Shown in pieces: positions 1 through 40,700 of a DNA stretch of 64,000 nucleotides (the stretch's first letter is position 1; every line of letters begins with the position of its first letter). The translations under genes were made by a program, and so were the position numbers. Below the pieces are notes generated by a model. That model was not told where the DNA came from. It searched no databases and worked only from the letters and a program-made list of their open reading frames with translations. Source of the stretch: Lota lota (taxonomy: Eukaryota; Chordata; Actinopteri; Gadiformes; Lotidae); NCBI GenBank assembly GCA_026745465.1, contig JACYXH010000772.1, forward strand, positions 5,043,385-5,107,384. Direction: 5' to 3'.

Positions 1-97
1 TAGTAAGTCATCTTCATGTGTTTCTGTAATAGTAAGTGTGATGTAAGTCGCTCTGGGCCAGGGGTGTGTCATTTGAAGTTCCACCTGTGTCCTGCAG

Positions 98-197
98 CAA
101 GCTGACCAGGGAGAGCGGCACAGACTTCCCCATCCCACCGGCGGGCGGGGGGGTCGACGGCGAGACGGAGAAGCTCATCCGAGAGAAAGACGAGGAG
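98..197 (+). CDS. Septin penultimate coding exon
   Basis: The exon starts with the last base of an Asn or Lys codon and then K-LTRESGTDFPIP. The acceptor is CCTGCAG and the exon ends in phase 0 at GAG|GTACTG. It encodes the segment between the GTPase domain and the C-terminal coiled coil. Confidence 0.92.
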
Positions 198-2005
198 GTA
201 CTGAACACGGCCCGCCATACGGACACACGTCGACACCATGAGCCAGAGCCTCAGACCCAATGCCCTAGCGACCAACGCGAGCCCCCGGAGGCTCGGCCCG
301 ATCGGGGTCCGAACCCACAGCAGACAGAACGCGATGCTGCTCTTTAACATGGAGTGTATTTAGCAGCCTATTTAACAATGACATGAAGAGATTCATGTTT
401 TCCCCTTAGTATGCCCCCCCCCCCCCCCTTCAAAAGTCACAGCATGCCAATTTTGAAGCCTTAAAGTTTTAAAGTGAATATTAAGTCGTTTATTATGTGC
501 TTTTCCACATAGTCTAAAGTAAATGAAAATACTGTTAATTGAAATGCTGTTTCTTGGCAACATGGAAACTCCATGCTCTTTCACCACACCCCCAGCCCCC
601 CAACCCTGGGTCTGGGATAGTCTGGGATACTAAATGTTTTATTATTTATAGTATTCTGAACTTTAAAGGTCCAGTGTTTAGTATTTAGAAGCAACTAGCG
701 GTGAGGTTGCTGATTGCAACCAACCCCCTCGCCCCTCCCTTTCCAATGACTATGGGGGCCTGTACTGGCCTGTATTTTGTAAAGTGCCAGTAGGTATTTC
801 CGTTTTGCGAAAAAGGTATCAATCAGGTGTCATTGTCAAAGTCCCCTTGGTCACTGTACATGTTGTAGGACATGACGGAGGTAGGTCTATTTAATGTTTG
901 ATTGTAAGGTTACAAAAACACGATTCTTATTTTCATGGGATTATACACTAATTAAGACATACATCCTGCCAAGTCCGTTCTGTTAGATGCCGCTTAATGC
1001 TACACACTGCATCTTTATTGATATAACGTAGCAGTGGTTGGTTATAGGTGAAAAACTCACTTCGCTTGAACACATGTAGTAACTATATTTCCCTAACTGT
1101 TTCACATACAATGTCATAACCTTGTCTCATGAAAAGGTATATTTATTTCAAATATATTTATTATTTATTTGCTCAAATAAACTATTTTCTGTTGGACTTT
1201 TTTCTCAAATTGTAATAAATCTTAAAATTATATTTAAAAAAAATTGTAAACATTGATCATGTATACCTTTAGTATACATGATCTATACACACTAGAAAAC
1301 TATTAAAACCTCACTTCCATGCAGTTTTTTCTTGTTAGTTCCACTGGTTGTTTTGCTGTTAACACAATATGATCAATAATAGTTACAAGGCCTTTCCAGG
1401 AAGTAGCCAAGCCCACAGCTTGAAAGAACTTTGTCAGGTGACCACTACCAGTTTGCTGAGTAGTATTGAGCCACCATTCTCCGAACACTTTACCAAGGGC
1501 CAGATTTCAATGACAGAGCTGTCTGTGTGGTCTCGCGTTTTGTTTAGTTTTTTACACAATTGGTTGCCATCCAATACACATCCCAAGGCCTCAGACAATG
1601 TAGAATACAATTTAATATTTCAACATTTAAGGGGCACCTATATTTCAAATATGTTTGGTGCTGAGCCTCCTTCACAGTATATGATAAATTCCCCTACCAG
1701 CCTACACAGTCGACTGTACCAACTGGTTGATTGATCTATCCAACATACACTCCCATGTGTGACGTCACCATTAGCGTACATGGAACAAAAAATAAAATAC
1801 CTTGTCATGGCTTATCACCATCCAACCTGGTGGGGAAGTAGCGTGTTTTTAAATAAATACTAGTGCAGTGGCTGCATAGCTACACCACTGGAGGCCGGAG
1901 ATTGAACTGAGCTGTCTTGTGTGTGTTTCTCCCTAGCTGCGGCGGATGCAGGAGATGCTGACCAAGATACAGGAGCAGATGCACACACAGAGAGAAGCAT
2001 ACTAA
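98..2005 (+). CDS. Septin (SEPT4/SEPT5-type) C-terminal end, partial gene, two exons
   Basis: This is the 3' end of a septin gene; septins are GTP-binding proteins that polymerise into membrane-associated filaments. Two coding exons are visible, 98-197 and 1937-2005, joined in phase 0. The first reads LTRESGTDFPIP, a glycine-rich linker, then ETEKLIREKDEE; the second reads LRRMQEMLTKIQEQMH and ends REAY-stop (TAA 2003-2005). LTRESGTDFPIP followed by EKLIREKDEELRRMQEML is diagnostic of the SEPT4/SEPT5 branch; the final residues form the short C-terminal coiled coil. Splice signals are good: CCTGCAG before 98, GTACTG after 197, CCCTAG before 1937. The GTPase domain lies upstream of the window. 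The linker is richer in glycine than in mammalian proteins, so I cannot choose between SEPT4 and SEPT5 or between fish paralogues. The gene is tail-to-tail with MNT. Confidence 0.93.
198..1936 (+). other. Septin last intron
   Basis: This is an AT-rich intron of about 1.7 kb. It contains a 15-base C run at 414-428 and a perfect 12-bp inverted repeat with a 5-nt loop at 1255-1283. No other supported gene is seen. Confidence 0.8.
1255..1283. repeat. Perfect 12-bp inverted repeat with 5-nt loop
   Basis: GATCATGTATAC (1255-1266) is separated by CTTTA from its exact reverse complement GTATACATGATC (1272-1283). It lies in the last septin intron and has no known assignment. Confidence 0.85.
1937..2005 (+). 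CDS. Septin terminal coding exon
   Basis: The acceptor CCCTAG precedes LRRMQEMLTKIQEQMH, and the stop TAA is at 2003-2005. It encodes the heptad-patterned C-terminal coiled coil. The C-terminal residues REAY differ from the mammalian ending that I recall. Confidence 0.92.
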   Translation: MRRMQEMLTKIQEQMHTQREAY

Positions 2006-2229
2006 CCGGGACCACTGGACGCTCCAGTCACCTGTGAAGTTGTCTCCCATCCAACAACGTTCGGGAGAGAAGACCTTCAAAACAACACATTCAGGGACAA
2101 GGGACGTTTCTCCCTTGTTTCCATTCAACGGGAATTCTCCCGTTTCCTTCCATCCTCAACACATTGCATCTGCATATCAGGGATCAGGTGAGGACATGCC
2201 GATGGTAAGACACATTCCAGCTTATATTT

Positions 2230-2340
<111 letters not shown>

Positions 2341-3539
2341 TAAAAGTGAGAAAAACTAATCTTAAACTCAACAGAACATTATGTTGTGTGCTCTAGAGGT
2401 CTGGTAACACAATAACACATTTTCCCACTCACGGTGTGAGGTTTACAGCTAAAAGTAAATGAACGGTGAACTGCATTTTTTTTTAAGCATGTTTTCCCCT
2501 GTTAGTTTTTTTATTTGTCTTTGTCAACTAACAGATTATAATGTAATTACATTTTATATTATATAGTACCTTTTTATGATCAAAATAATGCAATTATCTT
2601 GGACTTATTTGAATACACAAACTATGTTGCCTGTGATAGCCTGATGTACGTATGGATATTTTGTTTTCTTTTTTTATCTACAATGTTTAGTCTAATTTAG
2701 ACTTTGTTGTGTTATTATTTTCGTTTATTATATCATGTCTATCTGTGTCCCAAGAGTGATCTTTATTTGGTTTTGGCTTTACATTTTTTAAGACATGGCC
2801 CATGTTTGTTGTTTATTTTTGCTTCTGTGTGGGTGGGTCACATCAACCGCTATCACGACAGCTTTGATATGTATTGTTAGGAATATATTTTATTTAAGGG
2901 AAGACATGCCATCATAAAAAACAAAAACAAACATTACCCTTTATCTGAAGGGAATAATTGTCATTATTGACACACATATTTTTGTATTATTTATAGATAT
3001 AGATAGATATATAGATATATAGCTAGATATATCTATATATAGATATATCTATATATAGATATATAGATAATATTAACATCCATATATTAACATATATATA
3101 TATTAATTATTAAATTATTTTCTTTTCCAGCCCCTTGCTCATAATGATGTATGTGTAAAAACTATTTTTCTGTTATTGGGATGATGTTTGGTTTCTTGTG
3201 TAGGGCTCATTTTCATTTTGTGTACCACATTTCCCTACAGAACCTAAATGACTATCAAATACAAAAAGTAAGACTTTGTTTCCTATTTTAAAATTTATAT
3301 TTAGCTTTATCCCTACTTTTTTGGAATATATGTAATATATTACTTTATACATGTGGGGTGGATGGAGAGGGTGATATCTAATTTCTTAGATATCTAATAT
3401 TGTAATTGTTAACAAGGAATATTATTTCACGTCTTTAATAAGTCAGGCAATGTGGCACCCATACATTCAGAGTGATTCTATTATGTATATAGGCGAATGG
3501 CACACCCCATCATTTTTATACAAACACATCATTGTTCCT

Positions 3540-3545
3540 AATAAA
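3540..3545 (+). terminator. Candidate septin poly(A) signal AATAAA
   Basis: A canonical AATAAA about 1.54 kb past the septin stop codon, followed by a T/G-rich stretch. Other hexamers cannot be excluded. Confidence 0.45.
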
Positions 3546-3728
3546 GTTGGGTAGTTTTGACTGATCTCAGACTCTTCTTTTTATGTGTAGGTTTTCTTCA
3601 GTTTACAAGTAATTAGTGCTCAAAATTATTTTTATAGTAGTTTTATTTTCTCAATTAACTTGAACGTGCAAAATGTCCAGGTTCTGAATGTCACAGATGT
3701 TGGCTGATCAATTCGGACGATGCCAAGG

Positions 3729-4062
3729 TCAATAGTACCTTTTCACAGAGGCGTCATCGTAGAACAATGACTGCTCTGCTACTTTAATGTACCAGGGCAC
3801 GGGTAGACTAAACTAGTGAAGATATCACACATTGACCATGGACCCTTCTCGGAGTTGTCATAGCCAACACAGATGTAGGACCCTACGTTAATTTTGAGTA
3901 GGTAGTTCAGGTGTACCAAAGTACCAGCAATGGGTAATGTGTTATCTTAGCTAGTCAAGTCTACCGCCCGTGCCTTGGTCCATAAAAGGGGCGGACCCAT
4001 AATTAGTGTTATGAGCCACACCTGTTTGTCCTACGGCTACGCCTCTGGAAAGGTTCTATCAA
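3729..4062. mobile_element. Long imperfect palindrome, MITE-like
   Basis: The two ends of this segment of about 330 bp are reverse complements. CAGAGGCGT near 3745 pairs with ACGCCTCTG near 4039. An inner arm around 3792-3838 (GGCACGGG...TAGAC...CTAGT...GATA...ACAC ATTG) pairs with 3931-3975. The arms total over 100 bp each, with small mismatches and a non-paired centre of roughly 80 bp. There is no internal gene. This is the structure of a foldback MITE or non-autonomous DNA transposon. I could not define target-site duplications or a family. It sits between the septin and MNT 3' ends. Confidence 0.65.
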
Positions 4063-4907
4063 CATTTTGAAAACAAGGATGTTGTCATAAATTATGGACA
4101 TAAGGATTTACCAACCCTATCAAATAAGTTTGATAATGTGTGATAAATGAGTTATAGCTTTACCATGCAATGCACATTTTCTAAAAGCCATGAATTAAGA
4201 TTTAAACAACTGTGTAGAAAGACAAGTCTTCGTAAACATAATACATTTTATTCACTAGGTATCTTTAGCAAGTTTCATGATATGCCTTTCCCACTGAATT
4301 GTTACATAATGGACAATTGTATCTCAATTTAGCCCAACATTTACAGGCAATATACAACTTCAACTTTCTCCATAGGGAAAACACATTTTAAATATAGTTG
4401 CTTCAGAAAGTATTCAAACCTGCTTCAACTTTAATGCATTTCGTTTTTTAATGACAAATGTTATTGCATTTATTTTTATGAATGTGATTTTACATAACTT
4501 GATCTCAGATTTAGTTTAATTAAATGAAGCTGCTGTAATCACGCATAATGCATAAAGTTGAAGAGCAGAGAAAACCTTAAACCGCGACTATGTGATATTG
4601 ATGTGGAACGAGGTCACCCCAGATAAACACTTCTGTACATGGTCCCAGGGGAAATCAAACTAGAATTAAATTTACACTGTCATTGTACAGAACATAAACA
4701 GGTAACAATAAACCTTAAAAATACAAAATCTTTTTTGTGTACGTACGATTTACATAGTTAACTATATATATAACTATATATAACTATATATATATAACTA
4801 TATATATATAAAACGTTTTTTTTTTTTTAGAGGGCATAACAAGTGTGACAAGTGAGCAATTCGGTCTCCTGTCAGGTGATACATTCAGGTAAGCTGAGGG
4901 TCGCGAG

Positions 4908-4934
4908 GGTTCTTGCAGTAGCATAGCAAGAACC
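4908..4934. repeat. Perfect 9-bp stem, 9-nt loop inverted repeat
   Basis: GGTTCTTGC at 4908-4916 and GCAAGAACC at 4926-4934 flank a 9-nt loop. If the MNT 3' UTR reaches this far, it would form an RNA hairpin. Confidence 0.8.
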
Positions 4935-5548
4935 TGCAGTTGTAAACCCAGTCTGCTCCTAGTGAGGCCCAGTTAAGATCACAGTGCTAGTACTGGAAAG
5001 TCTAATCTCGGATACATATGTGGATGGATGTAATGTTATTTAACTGCATGTCCTTTTTAAAGTGCTGAGCATCTCGATTAGATACGTTTCCCGGAATTCC
5101 TGCCTACGTTTAGGAATGGCATGGCAACGGGATGACTGCAGCCCCAACAGCTTGAAGTTAGGTAGGGTGAAGCGTATAATATACGTGTATATGTCCTGCC
5201 CCCTGCGCATCCTTATCGGCATATTCATAGTGGATGGTCCTGTGCGCCCAACCAGGTGGAGGTTGTGATGCCCCTGCGTCAGAGGAGGGCGGGGGCAACC
5301 CTTTATAATGACATTACTGTGAACAGATTATATTAGAAAGTCAACGTGGGGGGCGTGCTGCATGGGTCTTCACTTCCACAAACATCACCAGTGTAGCAAA
5401 CATGCAAAGGTAACAAGGAAAACACACCGTACCGGCACATATATGCTACGCGACACATCAATACATAAACACATTCACAACCCATTATGCCCAGCATTAA
5501 CTTGACCCAACACCCCTCCTCATTCGCGCCATACAACTAATATTATTT

Positions 5549-5728
5549 ATATATATATATATATACACACATATATATACACACATATATATATATATAC
5601 ATATATACATATACATATATATATATACATATACATATATATACATACATACATACATACATACATACATACATACATACATACATACATACATACATAC
5701 ATACATACATACATACATACACACATAC
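5549..5728. repeat. Compound (TA)n / (CATA)n microsatellite
   Basis: TA and TACA units pass into a long run of CATA tetranucleotides (about 5641-5720). The tyrosine-valine-cysteine ORFs across it are artefacts. Confidence 0.97.
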
Positions 5729-7299
5729 TCAAATGGCTTTTGTTATGTAATGAGGTGGCATTTCCAAGTTAAAGCTTGTGAGGGTTGAACCATGCAAGAC
5801 CATTCCTGTATGAGTACAATTTCAGAAAATTGTGTATACATTATGTATAACAAGCATTAATAATTAAAGAAAGCTGTACTGGATTTGATAAAGGCGGTTT
5901 GCAGTAGCAAAAAACTATTGTTACAATTTTATAACAATCGTAAGCGCTATTTGAGGGAATAACATGATTGTCGTTTTATCCAGGAACATAAAGTATTTAA
6001 GCTGGACGAAACCACATACACCTTCCAGAACTCTTCAATGCTCCATTCGAAACTAAAAACGGCCAACCAATAGGAGACCGGCACCAGAGAATGGAGGCGG
6101 GTTCTTACATCAATAGAAGCACTACAATGAACTTCCAAATCCTCTTAACCCTGATTTGGCTGGAGCCTTAATCCAGGTCAGATAACGTCCAACCCGTTCG
6201 TGTGGTCACCCTCCTCATTACCAGCCACGATGGAGATTGGATTATTTGTACTACTAAACGGTCAACTGTAAGCCGTTTAAATGGCGATGCATTAGCTCAG
6301 CCACTGGCAAGTCCCGGCTGGAGATCTTTGATTAACGCTTGGTTGAACTACGCTTCGTTACATCCTTGTCATTCTGCAGTCCAAGTAAACGTGATGAACC
6401 TCAAAATGAAACTGGAGAGGCTTTAGCCTCATTTTGCGATGGATTGTCGTAGCTCTCTTAATGCTTAGGCTAGTGCAGCAATTTAACTTCAGGGGGCGCT
6501 AGTGCTGTGTAAAAAAACGTCTTATCAGTCATCGGCCTCTGCAGTGTCCTGTAGTGAGGTGTGATCCGGGCCACGTTTTCCCTCTTGCCCCGCGGCCATG
6601 TGCTCCTGCTGGAGAGAAGGAAGTCCTTGTGATCACATTCTTGGTGTGCTTATTATGGTGGGCTGAGCACACAGTCTACCCCCCTCACGGCTCTGGAAGG
6701 CCCAGTGCAGTCTCATCAGTGCGCCCTCAAGAGAACCAGTAGTTTCTCTTTTGGGAGAGGGAAAATGGTGGGTCAGCTGTCGTTGTATTCAGGGTCTTGT
6801 TGTAAAAAAAATAAAACACAAAGATACGCCCCCCCCACCCCCATTCAAACTGCTTACATGACTACTATTACTGGAGAGGAAGTGCACCTCTGACCAAGTG
6901 TTTTGTTAAACGTGACATACACCATCGACACGATCACCTTGGACAACACACACGCGCACACGCACGCACGGCCGGATCCATCCAAAAGATAGAGCAAGAA
7001 ACTAATTAGGATTTGCATTCTCCTTCTACGATACCATTGTGAATAAACATTAGCTGAATAGTCTTTTTGGAATGTTCCACGTTATTTGAAATGGTTGTCG
7101 TGCTGCGCCGCGTTGCTACACAAAAGGTGTCCGGCCGGCTCCCCGCCTGTCCTTTCTTCCTCAGCCATGGACCTGTTGGTAGCTGAGCTCAAAGGCCTGT
7201 GGCTTCTCCCACACGCCTGGTGTCCACAACCCCACTGTGCGTGCGGGTCTCCGGTGGGCAGCCCTGCTCCTCATAGGCCTTAGGCCTCCGGGGCTACCT

Positions 7300-21423
<14,124 letters not shown>

Positions 21424-22845
21424 CTCTTTTGTGATCGAGGGACTGCGATTTCCCGAAAAATCGTTAAACGACGATTTGATATGTGTGATCCAACAGAAAG
21501 GGTCCAGTCTGTGGGGTTGAAGAGGATGATCGGATATCCTTCATTAAAAAAAAAACCTCTTCCACATACGTAGAAGAGTTACAACAAGATGGCGCTTAAA
21601 GTGTGAGGGAAACAAATAAGGTTTAGAAGCAGACCATGTGTAACCGCCCATAGACGTTTCCCTCCCATGCTGCTCGGGCGGTACAACGGAAAACCCGGAG
21701 GCTGAAATCCATGGATGGACTTTGAAATCATAGCACGCGCAACGGATATTGTTTTGGACAATTATTACCCACAATACTACGACACATTTAATATCTGCAT
21801 TTAAGCATAGACAATTTATTAAATCAATAATATGAGGTGGGATGGAAAAATTCACACGCAACACTGAAATATCGTGCTCCGCAATAGAATAACAACGAAC
21901 CGACGATGTACAGTTAATTAGCATATTCGTATAATCGACCAATCACCGTGCAGAACAACACAGTAAGGCGCTGCTCACGCATGCACGTTTAGCCGTGCTG
22001 CAGAATCATCTGACGTCTCCCTGGCTTCCAAAAATCAACTGTCATTTGCTTATTGTAATGACGGACGGAGTAATTCAATAATCCAATAATAACCAAATCA
22101 TTTAACCATCGATAAGATGGTGAAAACAATAATGGTGACACAAGTTTCCACTCCTCATCGTCGCTGCGTATTCAACAAATACAAAGAGGTGCTCAACGAC
22201 CATGTAGAATGGGTGCCTGTGCCTTCTGCTTTCTTCGCCTTCTCACTGCAGGGTTTGCTTTTCCGTATGTTGTTTAATAGAAGTGTCGTCTATCTAATCC
22301 AACTGAATGTACTTTTGAAACCCTTAAGCGTTCTCACTTTAATCCAATTCATGTTCACTCCTTGGTCTATACATTATTAGGCGCCATCACGACAGACCTG
22401 CTATACCCTCGATTCTTCCAATAGCTCTAACGTTATAGAACAGAGTTATAGAACGTTATAGTTCCGTCTATGCGATCCAAATACTGTCCGTTCTATGTAG
22501 AGCAGTGTCCGTGGTCAAACCTGCTCTCAGTATGCTAAATTACCGTATTCTTATGACGAGCCACTGATAGTGTCGAAAATACTCTCCAAGAAATGTACAA
22601 ATACACAATTGGTTAAGGGTTTCGAAAACACTTTCTTCATATTCACCAACCCAGGACGATACAATTGTGAGCTACAATAAAAACTCAGGCTGGGGGCATT
22701 CTGCGTCATATTAGTTTAACCTCAGGTCGAAGTAAAATAGCAACGGACATCTACTGTCCCCCAGTGGCCAAATTAAAACAACATGCCCTGATAAACGGAC
22801 AACTAGTCAAAAGAAATCAAGAAGTTACAAATAATGCTAACAAAC
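21424..22845. other. MNT 5' region and METTL16-MNT intergenic sequence
   Basis: This should contain the MNT 5' UTR and promoter. I found no TATA box that can be tied to a start. An NRF1-like CGCATGCACG lies near 21978. No coding exon or RNA gene is recognised. Confidence 0.5.
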
Positions 22846-22851
22846 GTTAAT

Positions 22852-22857
22852 TTTATT
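22852..22857 (-). terminator. mettl16: Candidate METTL16 poly(A) signal
   Basis: TTTATT on the plus strand is AATAAA on the gene strand, about 140 nt past the METTL16 stop codon. This would give a short 3' UTR. Confidence 0.5.
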
Positions 22858-22996
22858 ATAAATACTGTATTAAGAAATACACAAAAACACATCTTAAAAA
22901 AATATTCATACAAACATGAATATGCCAAAATAAAAACATGCACAGGAACCTTTGTTCTTCAATAAAACATCCCCCCGCCTACCGTCCGTTCTGATT

Positions 22997-37249
<14,253 letters not shown>

Positions 37250-37599
37250 GCTTCCTACACAAAACACATACATTCAATACAAACACATCGACATTTCACC
37301 TGATGGCAAACAAACAAACATATATTTCGAAGATTAATCTGCCAGTAGGCCACGAAGCAGAATAACATATTCGGTCAACGTGCTGTTGGACTCTGGTACC
37401 GCTGTTGGCTCTATGAATGTTTTAATTGTTGCAAGTATGACCAACAAATCAGAAGAAGAGTACAATACAAATATGTCTACCCCGTTATGACACCCATCGA
37501 CAACATCATGTGAACCGTAACTCATCCACTAGCATACCTCTGTAGGGCTGTTTTCACTCCAGCAGTTTTCACCTGAAATATTAAATCAACGTTTTGGTC

Positions 37600-37725
37600 A
37601 AACTCACGTTGTTCTAACGTTCTACTTTTCCATTTCTTCCGAGTTTGCGACGAGGTCAAGAATCTGCGCCGACACGCGCGATGACGTCAACATCAAGCGA
37701 CTGACAATTTTTGTAGTCCGGATTG
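37600..37725 (-). promoter_or_regulatory. mettl16: Probable METTL16 promoter/5' UTR exon region
   Basis: A relatively CpG-rich patch upstream of METTL16 holds a perfect CRE, TGACGTCA (37682-37689), and an ETS-like CCGGAT (37718-37723) beside GGACTACAA on the gene strand. No TATA box is seen. The assignment is by position and motif clustering. Confidence 0.45.
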
Positions 37726-37730
37726 AAATA

Positions 37731-40700
37731 TATATTTTTGTCTTTGTAGGATTACGACTTGCAGTGGAACTTGTTGACCACCGCAACTATGTTATCAATT
37801 GTATCTCGTAATTTAGCCTAATATTTGAACTAAAGGTCAAATTCAGTCCAACGATATATTTGTTTGGGTTTCATCATTTGAAATTGTTCAACATATCAAA
37901 TTTCTTTCAAACATTTACCTAACTTGCTTTGATATGGTTTAGTATGTAACAGCTACTAAACTTGGAATCAGCCCATCTGTCTGAACCCTTTGCAGCTTTT
38001 AAATGTAAAACCACTCACACACTTGCTGCACTCTCAAAGCACCAACAAAATAATCAAGACCAGTCTTTTTTTTCTTTCGTTTATTATGTTGCAAACAATG
38101 ACATCCAGATATATTGTTAACAATTTGCTTTGTGATGGGTAAGACCATGGAAGCAAAAATAACCCTTGGTCAAGCTTGTGAAGTCTGAAGCCCTTGATGT
38201 ATTCATAGGGCAAGATACAGTTAGTGGACTCAAGGCTACAGAAAAGTGCCCACAGTGAAGCTTTTCCCTTCAAACACAACATCACTGCACCATCAGGATT
38301 GTTCGGGATCTGCGAATCTCAAACAGAATTCCTTAGGATCCCAAGGCTCATTCACTGTCACAGCCCCGTCGCATTGGCTGTTGCATAATCCACCGTCCTT
38401 GTCCAATACAAGGAAGATTCCTTATGACTAGCAAGTAAGGTAGGTTTTGTCATGTTTGATCAAAATTCCGCTGCCTGGTTTTGGTTTTTGAATGTCACAT
38501 TGTCTGAAGTCAAGCGATTGGAAAAAGGGAATATGATTATTATTTTTTGTCGGCACTTAGTCCTGTACCAAAGAAAAATAAACAAGAAAAATAAACGGAG
38601 ACTGCATTCAGAATATTCAAAATCAGATTGTACCAATAACTCTTATTTTTTGGCTTGAGCTAAAATATGTATCGCCACTGCATTTGTATGACAATGAACA
38701 GTTGAGAACACAAAGAGCTGACAAAGGAAATTACTAAATCAATATCGCTCCTCATCCAAGTCGGTAGGGAATCACCATATTAAATTGGCCCAATAACAGT
38801 AGAAATGAGTGGCCTTCCCTTGAATTGGGTGACAGGGATTCTCCATTGGAACATCTCCGTCTGCGGCAATCCAGTCAAATTGACACAAAGGAGGCAGCTA
38901 ATTTAGCTCTGGCCCCCTTTGTATAGCTTCACACACAAACATAATCAGTCTTTCTAGCCACATAACAGAGCTGCCTTTAGTCACTCGGCCAGCTGAACTG
39001 TTTGGTAGGGAGGATGTCTTGCTTTTCTGTCCTTCATAAACATCGCAATAAGCTTCGAGTGTTCATTACATTGCATGTACAGAATCCTTCAGAAATGGAT
39101 GTTCGATATGGTCATTGGGGCCAATTAGCACTTTTATAGTGACGTCAGTAATAGCTTGCTTGTTGAGCATTGAGAATGCTGTACTCGAATCAACCAGTTG
39201 GCCTACCCAGAGAGCTCTGCCTCTGGTCCATTATTACATGCAGTACTATAGCAACAGGTCGCATGAGGCTCATACTAGCCAATATAAAGAGGGTGTGCAT
39301 CAGTTATCCACATCCAGTACACACTAACCGCTAGCAGCAGGTTGTGCAGCATGTAGCCACATTCAGTACACACCAGCCAATAGCAGGAGGTTGTGCATCA
39401 GGTAGCCACATCCAGGACACAATGGCCACTAGCAGGAGGTTGTGCAGTAGGTAGTCAGATCCAGTACACACCAGCAGGAGGTTGTGCAGCAGGTAGCCAC
39501 GTCCAGTACACAGCAGCAGGAGGTGGTGCAGCAGGTAGCCACATCCAGTACACACTAGCCACTAGCAGCAGGTAGCCACATCCAGTACACACTAGCCACT
39601 AGCAGCAGGTAGCCACATCCAGTACAGGAACAGGAAAAACTTGGCAAAGAGGCTAGATAAGATCAGTTAAGCAGTTTAATTCTTTATTAACAAAGAACTG
39701 CATTGGAATGAAAGGCTAATCAAATGATATCATTATGCATTTATTAATATGTCTTTAAATCTTTGTCATGTCTTTGATCACTAAACATTGCCAAAGATCT
39801 TAAAAAGCATGGATGTGCAGGGAAGTTAAATTAATTCCATTGGTCAGCTACAGAGTTAGATGCAAGATACTCTATATATTCTACCTCCATTGGAACGGAA
39901 TGGTTTCTCTCTAACACACTCAACTATTACTTGTTAATGTCTTCCTGCTCTTTGTAGAATATTGTTGCACCAAAATCAAAAACGAAAAACAGGAAGAGGA
40001 AAAGCCACTCAAGTGGACATTTGTACATATTTTGAATTGGTTTGTGAGGTTTGCACTTTGAGCTCCTCCCATCTTAAGCTTTAGCTTTCTTGTTTGCCCT
40101 TTTAGACGAAAGACCAAAACCATGGCTCATCTAGGGAAATACACTGCCGCACACAGTGGAGCTCTTTACCGTAGCAGCAAACGTCACCATAAACCATTAG
40201 CTCAACAGCCTACATACATATTTATTTAGTATGATGTCTGCTGCTAGCTTTTCCTAAATTCTCCTGAATCCCCATGCTGCATTTCCTTGTGGGCGATACA
40301 GATTTGCTGAATCTCTCCCCAAAAGGCTAATTTTACATTTTATATATTTACAGAATCTGCTCTTTTACCCGGCAATAGTTTATTATACAGATAATTTATT
40401 TCCCCCTTTGAGAAATCTTGGAACACCCAGAAACCAAACCCAGGGGCCCCTTTAACATTGTGTCCAGCCTGTCTCTCCATTTGACTGGCAAACGACATCC
40501 CTACCCTTGTCATTTAGGCTGCAGTGGCACCACGGGACAACAACTACTACCGATAAGGACTCAGCTGAACGAACGTGAGCCAGATCGTATGACGTTACAG
40601 CGCAACTTCAAATAAATGAAGACAGCTCCTGTCATTATCAAGTGCTAGAGATGAGAAGATTTACTCCCTGAAGTCTGCCAGAGCCCGGGTTCCACAAGCC

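Larger units (their letters stand above)
4247..7299 (-). other. mnt: MNT probable 3' UTR and downstream sequence
   Basis: This stretch holds no convincing coding exon. Notable contents are TAACTATATA-type AT repeats near 4755-4812, a 9-bp perfect hairpin at 4908-4934, a non-repetitive block at 5040-5290 with overlapping short ORFs of no recognised family, and a compound TA/CATA microsatellite at 5549-5728. The assignment to the MNT 3' UTR rests only on position and on candidate poly(A) hexamers. Confidence 0.4.

Noticed and set aside
44-60. GTAAGTCGCTCTGG resembling the 3' tail of tRNA-derived fish SINEs
   Set aside because: Only about 14 bases match, directly before a septin exon; this is too short to call a repeat.
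1369-1734. 121-codon plus-strand ORF in the septin intron
   Set aside because: No recognisable domain, AT-rich intronic context and no splice or homology support.
6270-6310. Possible tRNA-like sequence with TTAGCTCAG
   Set aside because: No B-box at the right distance and no cloverleaf.
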